Origin: Eustoma russellianum
Lineage: Eukaryota; Streptophyta; Magnoliopsida; Gentianales; Gentianaceae
Direction of reading: 5' to 3'
DNA length: 64,000 bases
NCBI GenBank assembly: GCA_036186865.1
Contig: AP025043.1
Coordinates: 28,548,913-28,612,912 of the forward strand
Shown: positions 46,961 through 57,164 of the stretch, in pieces
How positions within the stretch are numbered: position 1 is the first letter of the stretch
How the letters are laid out: the number at the start of each line of letters is the position of its first letter
Notes under the pieces: generated by a model
Database searches by the model: none
What the model was told of the DNA's origin: nothing
The model's input: the letters and a program-made list of their open reading frames with translations, nothing else
Translations under genes and position numbers: made by a program

Positions 46961-48106
46961 GATTAGTTTTATTTATAAAAGTTTGAAATTAAAATGAGTT
47001 GAATACTGAGCATATCAATCTTAACTATATTGATCTTCTAACTGTTATATTATAAGCATATTGAACTTGCATATTGATCTTTTAATTGTTGTATCGTAAG
47101 CATACTTGAACTTAAAATACATACATAGATTATGTCATGTTTGATTTTATGCTAATCACTCTTTCTATTTCAAAAAAATTGTCCCATTTTTTATTTTAGT
47201 TTGTCTTAGAAATATTCTTCACATTTTGAAAATAGGAAAACACTAATATTCAAAGTTTTCGTATTACCCTTTCAATTAACATGTATATGATTCCTCTATT
47301 TTACATCATTTAACTAACTAAGTATATAATAGAAATATTAATCAATATATTTTGAATTTTTTAAATTATGCTCAAATCAACTAAAACAATAATTTTTAGA
47401 CAAAAAAATACTTTATTTCATATAAGCAATAAATTAAATAGGATAGTTAACAATTGTTAAAATGATAATAGGGTTTTACATAATGAATAATAAGATTTCA
47501 ATATTAAATGAATTTTTATATTTGTATATATGATTTTAATCTTGCTCGAAATACGATCGAATTAGTTTGAGTTCAATTCAAGTTGGAAGATAACTGCCAT
47601 AAAAAGAAACATAAATAATCATACTCGAACTTGAGGCCAAAAAATCTTTAAAAAAAAGACGGAATCGATAAGCGAATGCCTGGATCTAGTTGGAATGTTT
47701 GAAACACTGGTATGGAGAAATGTGCTCTACCTTTTTTTGGTTAAAAAAGAGGGCAATAATTCCCATAGTTTACTGAAAATCTTACTTCTGACAGAAGAAT
47801 ACTGTAGTTATAAAAAGTTAAAACTAAATGTAAAAAAAGAATACCGTGATTAGAAAAAATTGAATCTAGGCATTAAAAACAATTTAAACAAGCCATGGAA
47901 AAGGAATTCCTCTAGCATCATGGGCAAGAATTGAAATTGTAGAAGGCCATCATTTTGAGAACATGTTGGATCACTTTACACAATTAGCTAAAACTTCATG
48001 TCGATGGAAGTCATGCTGAAAGAAAAATAGTTCAATAGCAAGTTGTCTAATGGCAACCATGTCAAACAAAAGTAGTTTCACGTCAAGTAGCAAAACAATA
48101 GAATAC
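46961..48106. other. AT-rich intergenic DNA upstream of RID2
   Basis: No gene. A Stowaway-like end (CTCTTTCTATTTCAAAA) occurs near 47159, but I could not find its partner. A short direct repeat with TTGATCTT and TATAAGCATA is near 47030 and 47080. Confidence 0.5.
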
Positions 48107-48111
48107 ATTAC
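48107..48111. other. Copia-3 target-site duplication (left)
   Basis: ATTAC, perfectly repeated at 61281-61285. Confidence 0.93.
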
Positions 48112-48353
48112 TGATAAAAGTATAGAGACAATATTTGGTGAATGAAAGAAACCTTTTTCTTCATTGAGTTTTCATACATCATACAACAAGTATAAATACT
48201 ACAATATTCAAGCTATACATGTGAACACAATAACTACTGTGATTTGACTAATTTCCAATCTAGACTTGATTTAGTCAATCTAGGATCAATTAGTACCTTA
48301 TTCAAATCCATTAGTATCTATCCAAATCAATTAGTATCTATCTTTCTTTAACA
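48112..48353 (-). repeat. Copia-3 3' LTR
   Basis: 242 bp, begins TGATAAAAG and ends TTTAACA. It differs from 61039-61280 at four bases. Confidence 0.95.
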
Positions 48354-48364
48354 CTCCCCCTCAA
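48354..48364 (-). other. Copia-3 polypurine tract
   Basis: TTGAGGGGGAG on the - strand, adjoining the 3' LTR. Confidence 0.92.
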
Positions 48365-48820
48365 GTTGAGTATGGGAGTCAACAATACCCAACTTGCTTA
48401 GAACAATCTCAAAAATTCTTCCTGTAACAGCTTTGGTTAAGATATCGCCAAGCTGGTCTTCTGACTTTACAAAGGGTAGTTCCACACTTCCATCTTCCAA
48501 TTTTTCTTTGATGAAATGTCTATCGACTTCAATATGTTTGGTCCTGTCGTGCTGCACTGGGTTTTCAGAAATGCTTATAGCTGCCTTGTTGTCGCACTTT
48601 AATTGTACCGGAAGTTGTATTGTCATCCCTATCTTATCAAACAACCTTTTTAGCCACAATATTTCCATAATTCCTTTCGTGATTCCTCTGAACTCAGCCT
48701 CTGCGCTAGATAAGGCAACAACTTTCTGTTTCTTACTTTTCCAAGTAACAAGGTTCCCTCCAACAAAGGCAAAGTATCCCGATGTAGACCGCCTATCATT
48801 TGGATTTCTAGCCCAGTCAG
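48365..48820 (-). pseudogene. Copia-3 RNase H, C-terminal part
   Basis: Reads ADWARNPNDRRSTSGYFAFV with a frame change, then KVVALSSAEAEFRGITKGIM, CDNKAAISISENPVQHDRTK and LGDILTKAVTG, and ends QLEGEC. The N-terminal part lies at 56826-57131, on the other side of Gypsy-3. Confidence 0.9.
48816..48820. other. Gypsy-3 target-site duplication (left)
   Basis: GTCAG, perfectly repeated at 56826-56830. It falls in the ADW codons of Copia-3 RNase H. Confidence 0.93.
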
Positions 48821-49629
48821 TGTAGCGCCCCGGCCCGAAACTGTCATAGGAACCAGTGCACCCGCCGTAGTCTACTAGGAGAACTACGAAGCGTCAAAGC
48901 AGATCAAGCACACGTCATTCATGACGTAAGATAAATCAGCGGAAACGACGTAGAATTAAAAACTTCAGTAAGCATATTATCCCAAATGAAACACAGCGGA
49001 AATAAAATGTGTCAGGGAGAGTGTTTAAGTATCCTTCAATACAAAGTTTTAACAGTGAATCCCTCAACTAAAGGATAAGGACTATAAGCCTGTCAATTTT
49101 AGAGACTATCATCCCAATGAGCCCACTCGCCGATATCTTCTACAAAAATCATCTCATACTTTGACTCACCTGAAAAGCAGATAGAGTAATTGTTCTGAAC
49201 GAAAACATCGCTAGCAAGTAACCCGTCTATACACCTTACGGGACCACACATGACGAGTCACCAGTATATAAAACGATGCACAAAATAAGGTGCTCGGGTT
49301 AGCAAATATCATCTTTATAAAGATTCATCAAATCCAAATAAGCCACATAATTGACACACAAAATGAAACCAACATATAGAGCCAAACATACCACATAAAC
49401 AGAACATATGCTAGTAACATTGCTTGCATGTCAAATCTTATGCTTCGTGTATCATGATGCATGTTCTTCTTCAAAACCACACACAAAACCCATGCATATG
49501 TCTTCTTTCGTAAACATGTCATGCGTGTCATTTCACAAAATTTTTCATAATACTTCTTATCATATTCTTCGCGTAGCAGAACTTTATACCCTGTGGGTGA
49601 TCAGTCCACAGCAAACAGAACTTTATACC

Positions 49630-49830
49630 CCGTGCTGAAAGGTCCACGGCCCCATAACATATAACTTTATACCCCATGCTGAAAGGTCCACGGCCCCATT
49701 ACATATATCATATATCCGTGCTGAAAGGTCCACGACCCCATTACATATATCATATATCCGTGCTGAAAGGTCCACAGCCCCATTACATATATCATATATC
49801 CGTGCTGAAAGGTCCAGGGCCCCATAAAAT
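49630..49830. repeat. 42-bp tandem repeat array, Gypsy-3 3' LTR
   Basis: Five copies sharing GTGCTGAAAGGTCCAC and GGCCCCAT, most spaced 42 bp apart. Because 42 is a multiple of three, both strands look open, but this is not a gene. Confidence 0.92.
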
Positions 49831-50639
49831 ACTTTATACCCTGCTGTTGATTCACAGATCACGCTTTTATACCCTGCTTTTGCAGGCGTGACTTTTATAC
49901 CCTGCGATCAACCAGCAGCCATCTTGTCTTTCGAAAACTTCAAACTTTTCTTGTAAACACATGTTCTTTCGCAAAGCAATTCTCAAATCAAATGCAAGTG
50001 CCCATGTCATGATGCAGAATGCTCATGTAACATCATATCAAACGTGTAAACATGCACACACACTTTACATATCAAGTACAAAGTCCTGAACCTCTATCAC
50101 ATCCTGCTCGTATCATTTCGTGTCCCTTCGTATTACGAAATCATCTCGAGTTCACACTTAACCTTACTCGTTCATACTTCCTCAAACACACCCTTTTCGT
50201 ACCATTTTGTGCTCTTTCATATTGCTAACTCACTTTGGATTCATACCTAACTTTACTCATTCACACTTAACGTTTACAACTCAAATACACCTCATTCATA
50301 CCACTTCATGCCCTTTTGTATCACGAATCCACTTCGAATTCATACTTAACCCTACTCATTCACACTTAATGTTTACAACTCTAGCACACTTTCAAAACAT
50401 TTTGTAATTTATGAGCAATGGAAGATAATAAAGGTATCTCACACACACATCTTACATATCAAGTATACGGTCTTGCACCTCAAACAGTCCCTGTTTGTAT
50501 CTTTCCAAGTCCGTTTGTCTCACTAATTCACTTGGGATTCAATCTTATTCTTACTTAGTCAATCTTACCATCTATTCCTCAATTACACCTCAAATACCCT
50601 TGCATTTTATGTTCCAAGGAAGTGTATAAAGTTGCTACA

Positions 50640-50990
50640 CTTACATAGGGCGCCTAAAGGGTCAAAAAGACTTCCAGTATACTTGGAACGCCACATGAGG
50701 CGCCTAAAGTGACATAAAGCGCCTATACTAGGTGTTCGGGGATGTGCCGTAGACATTGAACGCCTACATGAAGCGCCTAATGTGACATAGAACGCTACAT
50801 TAGGCGCCTAATGTGACTTGAAGCGCCTAATGTAGGTGTTCGAAGTGTTCTGACGGTTCTAAACTGCAGTTTTTCTGTACGGGAATGCTTCAGGACACAT
50901 TGAACGCTACATTAGGCGCCTAATGTGACTTGAAGCGCCTAATGTAGGTGCTCGAAGTGTTCTGACGGTTCTAAACTGCAGTTTTTCTGC
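50640..50990. repeat. GCGCC palindromic sub-repeats, Gypsy-3 3' LTR
   Basis: Many GGCGCCTAA or AAGCGCCTAA words. A perfect 18-bp palindrome (ACATTAGGC/GCCTAATGT) occurs at 50797-50814 and 50909-50926, inside a duplicated unit of about 110 bp. Confidence 0.92.
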
Positions 50991-51931
50991 AGTAACTTCC
51001 ACCCAACACCTCTCTTCTTCAACCCTTTCATGTTCAACCCTTCAAGGTCCATCTTAGCTCCTGGATTCATCATGCTTAACACACAACTAACATGATTTGA
51101 TTCTTAAACAAGTAAACTAGTATCCACCCTAAACCTTCTGTCACCCACAACCTTCAATAAATATCTTCAAACCTTTCAACGCAACAAGTCTTACAACAAT
51201 GTCACATTCATCCTTCCACTCCCTCCAAACACACTCAAAGCATCTAAGGTGTAATCACCAAACTTAAGAACTTACACAAGGACAATAAACACATCACGTA
51301 TAACACTCTTGTGGGCATATTTAACAACAAGGATCACAACATAACTATTTTTAGATATTGGCACAAAGAACATAACTTTACTCAACAACAACAACAATTA
51401 CACATATAATAAAGCATTTAGCATAGACAAGTAAAAACTAGTAATGTGTAATCCAAGTTTTCTCTTTGTAAGAACATAGGGCCTAAAGTATCAAAATTTG
51501 CATAAAGCGTATAGAAAGATTACTTGCCTTTGTTTCTAGTTAGCCTTACGAGTGTACTGCAGGATTTCGAGAAAGGTTGCACCTAGATTGACCGCTCTTT
51601 CTTCCTTTTCTTCTTCTATTCTTCTTCTTTCTCTTTTCTCCTTCTCTCTTCTCTCTAGGCGTTTTTTTTCTTCCCCCTCTTTCTTTGCCTTTCAACCGCC
51701 CCCTTTATGCTAATGGGGAGTTATACCAAAGTGTGGTGTAACTCCCCTATCATTTAGTAGGGGTACTTTTGGTAATTTACCTAATTTCTTTAATTCTCAC
51801 TTTTAACCCCTTTTCCTTGTTTTTCTAAATTTTAAATTACTAAGTCTCATAGCCTACAAAATTAATTAAATTGCATTTAAGGTTGACTTTTAAGTATTGA
51901 AAGTCGCGCTTAAAAGTCACGGGGTATGACA

Positions 51932-51946
51932 TTCCATCCCCCTTAC
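51932..51946 (-). other. Gypsy-3 polypurine tract
   Basis: GTAAGGGGGATGGAA on the - strand, next to the 3' LTR. Confidence 0.88.
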
Positions 51947-51959
51947 AAAAAGTTTCGTC

Positions 51960-53380
51960 CTCGAAACTTGCGTACCTTAATTGAAGAATTGAGGATACTT
52001 CTCCTGCATCCGCTCTTCAAGTTTCCAAGTAGCTTTCCGTTTCATGTGATTGCTCCACTGGACCTTCACATAAGAGATCTCCCGTTTCCTCAACACTTGG
52101 TCCTTTCGTTCTACGATCCTCACAGGTATCTATTCATATATATCCTCACTATTTAGTTCCAAAGTTTGTGCTTCGAGCACACTGATCGGATCCGTCACAT
52201 ACTTCCTTAACTGAGATACATGAAATACCTTTTGGACTTGCACCAATACCGGAATTCTCAAGTATCTCATACGGACCAATAGAACGGGGTCTTAAATTGC
52301 CCTTCACTCCAATATCATAGTACCCCTTTTTTAGGTGATATTCTCAAATAAACCTTTCCACCTACATTAAACTCCAAAGGTCGTCGTTTAGAATCCGTCT
52401 AACTTTTGATGCTGTCCTGAGCCGACTTGAGTCTCTCTCAAGTGATTCTCGCACTTTCTAATGTCTTCTCGAGTCGTTCATGTTCGGTGATGGTCCTCCC
52501 ACCGAATTCATCCCAATAAACCAGAGAGCTACACTTCCTTACATACAAAGCTTCAAAAGGAGCCATATCAATTGCACTGTGGTGACTGTTATTATGATAG
52601 AACTCCATTAACTTCACCATTACATCCTCAACTCCTTTTGAAATCTAGGACACCAGCTTTTAACATGTCTTTTAGGGTATGCGTAGTCCATTCAGATTGT
52701 CCATGTCTGAGGGTGATAGGATGTATTCATCCTTAACTCCTTACCCAGGGCTCTCTAGAATACTATCCAGAGCTTGGAAGTGAACCGTTGATTTCGGTCA
52801 GACATTATACTTATTGGAACACCCTGTAGGCTGACAATGTTGTCCATATCTAAACTTACCAACTTCCGAGAAATACTTCCCTCGAGACCGATAGAAAATG
52901 TGCAGATTGGTCGATTTATCCACAATCATCAAAATCATGTTATATCCACTTCTTGTTTTCGGTAATCAACCACAAAGTCCATAGTAATAAGTTCCTATCT
53001 CTACCTTGGAAGCTCCAACGGTATCACTAATCCACTAGGTTCTTGGTGTTCAGTCTCAACTTACTGACACACCAGACCTCTCCCAATGAACTCCGCAATG
53101 TGTCTCTTCATCTTACACCACCAATAATATTGTTAGCGATCCTTGTACATTCTGGTGCTACCATGATTTATTGATAACCTTGAGCTGTAAGCCCCCTTGC
53201 AAAATTTCTTTTCTTAGCTCATCTAAATCATGTACACACATTTTTCCTCTAACATAAGTTTCTGTCCACCTTGGTCTGAAATCCATCAATCTGACTATAC
53301 CTCAGTTTCCCAGCAATATCACCCACAGTCCTATTCTTCTTTCGAGCTTCTTTCAACCAATCCATCAAACTCGGGGTGAC
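51960..53380 (-). pseudogene. Gypsy-3 integrase and chromodomain-like tail (decayed)
   Basis: 52620-52438 reads MVKLMEFYHNNSHHSAIDMA and PFEALY, an integrase C-terminal block. 52400-51960 carries the GKVYLRISP, VFHVSQLRKYV and ATWKLEERMQ-like tail in shifting frames. Upstream integrase is heavily mutated. Confidence 0.78.
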
Positions 53381-53382
53381 GG

Positions 53383-54180
53383 TCAATGATGCGAAAACAT
53401 TACTATAGAGTCAACAGAAACCAAGCTAAATTCTTCTATTTCTCTCTCAAGTGGTGACTGTCGCGCATGGTTAGATTTTCCGTTTAATACATTGGCCACT
53501 TTATTAGCTCTTCCTGGATGGTAATTAATGGTTAAGCCGTAGTCCTTTTGTAGTTCCAACTCTCTTAGCTGTCTCACGCTTAGCTATCCTGAGGCATACG
53601 CGATAACTCGTTCGTATTGCATCAAAACACAGTCTACAAGTGAAGTATCAACTAAACTCAATTTGGATGGAAAGTCATAACTTACGCTACAGTTTACGTA
53701 CCTAGACTATTTTTTTGACACATCACTACATATCACAACCCATCAGTACCAGAAGGTTGAGCCAATACTGGAGCTATGGTTAACCTCCTCTTACGCTCCG
53801 TGAAGCTTTTCTTGCATTATGCCGTCCACTCAAACTTGGACTTCTTTTGAGTAAGGCAATTGAGAAACATTTCTATTGTCGAGAATCCCTCGACAAACTT
53901 CCTATAATAACTAGCTAGACCCAAAAAACGCCGACTTCGGTGTCATTCGTAGATCTAGACCACTTGGTAATAAGTTCAACTTCCTTCAATCAACAGCAAT
54001 TCCCTTGAAAGGTTATACCTTCCATCACGGAATTCTTAACTGTCACTTGTTTTAATCGATAGTCAATGTTGATGTGAAATCGTAATTTGATCTTGGACGC
54101 TTGGACACAGTATGGAATCTCCAGCTATTCTGGTGAACCACAAAGGCGCTTAACAAATCCCTTTGCCACAAAAGAGGGGT
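53383..54180 (-). pseudogene. Gypsy-3 RT end and RNase H (RT palm deleted)
   Basis: After a few protease codons the sequence jumps to the RT thumb (TNDTEVG, then VIIGSLSRDS-type frameshifted text equal to GYYRKFVEGFS), with no FIDD catalytic box. RNase H continues across intron C to 53577-53383 (KDYGLTINYHPGRANKVANV). This deletion makes the element dependent on others for replication. Confidence 0.8.
53634..53701 (-). other. Putative intron C in Gypsy-3
   Basis: 68 bp, begins GTACGTAAAC and ends CACTTGTAG on the - strand. It lies at the same codon of RNase H as the 67-bp insert of Gypsy-1 (5253-5319). Confidence 0.78.
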
Positions 54181-54983
54181 TCACGCCGCTATCAAAAGTA
54201 CATTGGTGAATATCTTGTTCACTAAAATTGTACCTCTTACCACATCGGCGACTTCCAAATATCCATGGCAATCATGACATTAACGCGGACATTCGTCCTC
54301 GGCTGCTGAGCGACTTCTCCCAGAGCATTCTTTCTCATCTCTGAGAAATCTCGAATAAGGTTTCCCACCTGTCCGCATCGATAACGTGCTCTTTCCAACT
54401 TCCTACATTCGCCGACATGACCCTTATTAAAGTGCGGCAAACTCTTTCAACCTGCTGTACAACTAAATTCTGTTGTGGGGGTCTATGAAATTTTCTCAAT
54501 CGAGCCTCTCTTCAGAACCTTGATCCAACGTCCTGGCCTGCCACCAACTCAAATCTCTTCTCTTAACCTCTTACCTTTGTCGGAGTATCCTGCATCGGCC
54601 TTTCTTGCTGCCACTCTGCGGAAATCACTCTCGACGTGAAAACATGCATCCATCATGTCCTCGTATGTTCTCATCCATGCGTTTACAATTGCTGACTGAA
54701 TTCTTGAGTCCAAACCTCGTTCAAACTTTGTCATCTTTAAGCGATTATCAGGCATAATCGCAGGAGCGAACTTACCCAAAGCGTGGACATGGTCGGCATA
54801 CTCCGACATTATCATCCGACTCTGTTTTAGCCCGTCGAACGCTCTTATCTTGTCTAAGATCGCTGTCTTGGGCACGTAATACTTCAAAAAGGCATCACAA
54901 AGTTGTATCCAAGAGATCAATGGGGTCTGACAATTTAAATTATTATAGAAATTTAAATGATATACGCGCTCGCACACACCCAA
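54181..54983 (-). pseudogene. Gypsy-3 gag, zinc knuckle and protease start (decayed)
   Basis: 54983-54549 has gag-like YYVPKTAILDKIRAFDGLKQ, SEYADHVHALGKF and FERGLDSRIQ. 54440-54237 contains a degraded knuckle (RCGQVGNLIRDFSE). The protease start DVVRGTILVNKIF runs without intron A, then has a one-base loss in the DSG motif. The N-terminal gag is missing. Confidence 0.8.
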
Positions 54984-55109
54984 CCCAGATCATACTTACA
55001 CTCTAGAAAATCATCACTTATACCTAGGGATCAAACTTAAGGGAAAATCACATCTTAATTTGCTATAAGATCATGAACCTAAGTTTCCGAGATAGATCTG
55101 AAGCCTAGT

Positions 55110-55120
55110 CTCTGATACCA
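55110..55120 (-). other. Gypsy-3 primer-binding site
   Basis: TGGTATCAGAG on the - strand, two bases from the 5' LTR. Confidence 0.9.
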
Positions 55121-55122
55121 CC

Positions 55123-56825
55123 TGTAGCGCCCCGGCCCGAAACTGTCATCGGAACCAGTGCACCCGCCGTAGTTTACTAGGAGAACTACGAAGCGCCAAA
55201 GCAGATCAAGCACACGTCATTCATGACGTAAGATAAATCAGCGGAAACGACGTAGAATTAAAAACTTCAGTAACCATATTATCCCAAATGAAACACAGCG
55301 GAAATAAAACGTGTCAGGGAGAGTGTTTAAGTATCCTTCAATACAAAGTTTTAACAGTGAATCCCTCAACTAAAGGATAAGGACTGTAAGCCTGTCAATT
55401 TTAGAGACTATCATCCCAATGAGCCCACTCGCCGATATCTTCTACAAAAATCATCTCATACTTTGACTCACCTGAAAAGCAGATAGAGTAATTGTTCTGA
55501 GCGAAAACATCGCTAGCAAGTAACCTGTCTATACACCTTACGGGACCACACATGACGAGTCACCAGTATATAAAACGATGCCCAAAATAAGGTGCTCGGG
55601 TTAGCAAATATCATCTTTATAAAGATTCATCAAATCCAAATAAGCCACATAATTGACACACAAAATGAAACCAACATATAGAGCCAAACATACCACATAA
55701 ACAAAACATATGCTAGTAACATTGCTTGCATGTCAAATCTTATGCTTCGTGTATCATGATGCATGTTCTTCTTCAAAACCACACACAAAACCCATGCACA
55801 TGTCTTCTTTCGTAAACATGTCATACGTGTCATTTCACAAAACTTTTCATAATACTTCTTATCATATTCTTCGCGTATCAGAACTTTATACCCTGTGGGT
55901 GATCAGTCCACAGCAAACAGAACTTTATACCCCGTGCTGAAAGGTCCACGGCCCCATAACATATAACTTTATACCCCGTGCTGAAAGGTCCACGGCCCCA
56001 TTACATATATCATATATCCGTGCTGAAAGGTCCACGGCCCCATTACATATATCATATATCCGTGCTGAAAGGTCCACAGCCCCATTACATATATCATATA
56101 TCCGTGCTGAAAGGTCCACGGCCCCATAAAATAACTTTATTTTCCGTGCTGATAGGTCCACGACCCCATAAAATACTTTACACAAGGACAATGAACACAT
56201 CACGTATAACACTCTTGTGGGCATATTTAACAACAAGGATCACAACATAACTATTTTCAGATATTGGCCCAAAGAACATAACTTTACTCAACAACAACAA
56301 CAATTACACATATAATAAAGCATTTAGCATAGACAAGTAAAAACTACTAATGTGTGATCCAAGTTTTCTCTTTGTAAGAACATAGGGCCTAAAGTATCAA
56401 AATTTGCGTAAAGCGTATAGAAAGATTACTTGCCTTTGTTTCTAGTTAGCCTTACGAGTGTACTGCAGGATTTCGAGAAAGGTTGCACCTAGATTGACCG
56501 CTCTTTCTTCCTTTTCTTCTTCTTTCTCTTTTCTCCTTCTCTCTTCTCTCTAGGCGTTTTTTTCTTCCCCCTCTTTCTTTGCCTTTCAACCGCCCCCTTT
56601 ATGCTAATGGGGAGTTATACTAAAGTGTGGTGTAACTCCCCTATCATTTAGTAGGGGTACTTTTGGTAATTTACCTAATTTCCTTAATTCTCACTTTTAA
56701 CCCCTTTTCCTTGTTTTTCTAAATTTTATGTTACTAAGTCTCATAGCCTACAAAATTAATTAAATTGCATTTAAGGTTGACTTTTAAGTATTAAAAGTCG
56801 CGCTTAAAAGTCACGGGGTATGACA
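55123..56825 (-). repeat. Gypsy-3 5' LTR (internally deleted, 1703 bp)
   Basis: Colinear with 48821-51931 but lacking about 1.4 kb. AAAATACTTTA at about 56170 continues directly into CACAAGGACAA, which lies at about 51278 in the full LTR. It has six copies of the 42-bp-type repeat at 55930-56166. Confidence 0.92.
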
Positions 56826-57131
56826 GTCAGCGTCTGTATATACTTCTATATTCAGATGTCCATTCTTTCTGAACAAAATGCCCCGTCCAGGTGTCCCCTT
56901 TAAGTACCTTACAATCCTCTTTAACGCTATCATATGTTCCTTCCGTGGATGATGCATGAACTGGCTTACTACTCCGACTGCATATGCTATATCTGGCCGT
57001 GTATGAGACATGTAAATCAATTTGCCAACCAGTTTCTGATATTGCTCTTGATCTACCACCTGGTTTTCCTTAACTACCTGAAGCTTGTGGTTCACGACTA
57101 TTGGGGTTACTGCAGGCTTACAGTCCATCAT
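56826..57131 (-). pseudogene. Copia-3 RT end / RNase H start
   Basis: Reads MMDCKPAVTPIVVNHKLQVV, LVGKLIYMSHTRPDIAYAVG, IVRYLKGTPGRGILF and YTDAD, where Gypsy-3 interrupts. In frame with the upstream RT except for a TAG at 57165-57167. Confidence 0.92.
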
Positions 57132-57164
57132 TCCTGCTTCAGCTAATAGATCAAGTATATACTT

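Larger units (their letters stand above)
48821..51931 (-). repeat. Gypsy-3 3' LTR (full length, 3111 bp)
   Basis: Complete LTR with a 42-bp tandem array (49630-49830) and a GCGCC-rich sub-repeat region (50640-50990). The latter is absent from the other LTR. Confidence 0.93.
48821..56825 (-). mobile_element. Gypsy-3: RT-deleted Ty3/gypsy element nested in Copia-3
   Basis: TGTAGCGCC...ATGACA LTRs (48821-51931 and 55123-56825), primer-binding site CTCTGATACCA (55110-55120) and polypurine tract (51932-51946), with GTCAG duplications. Internal region only 3.2 kb: parts of gag, protease, RT end, RNase H and integrase remain and the RT palm is gone. It is related to Gypsy-1 by the polypurine context (TTCG...GAAACTTTT...AAGGGGG), by protein wording and by intron C. 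Confidence 0.93.

Noticed and set aside
47159..47440. Stowaway-like MITE end (CTCTTTCTATTTCAAAA)
   Set aside because: No matching inverted end or TA duplication found.
49630..49830. CRISPR-like regular repeats
   Set aside because: There are no unique spacers, the repeats are adjacent, and the context is a plant LTR.
49623..49891. Repetitive peptides in the 42-bp array (also 55925-56250)
   Set aside because: The period is a multiple of three, so both strands stay open by chance. There is no start context or conserved domain.
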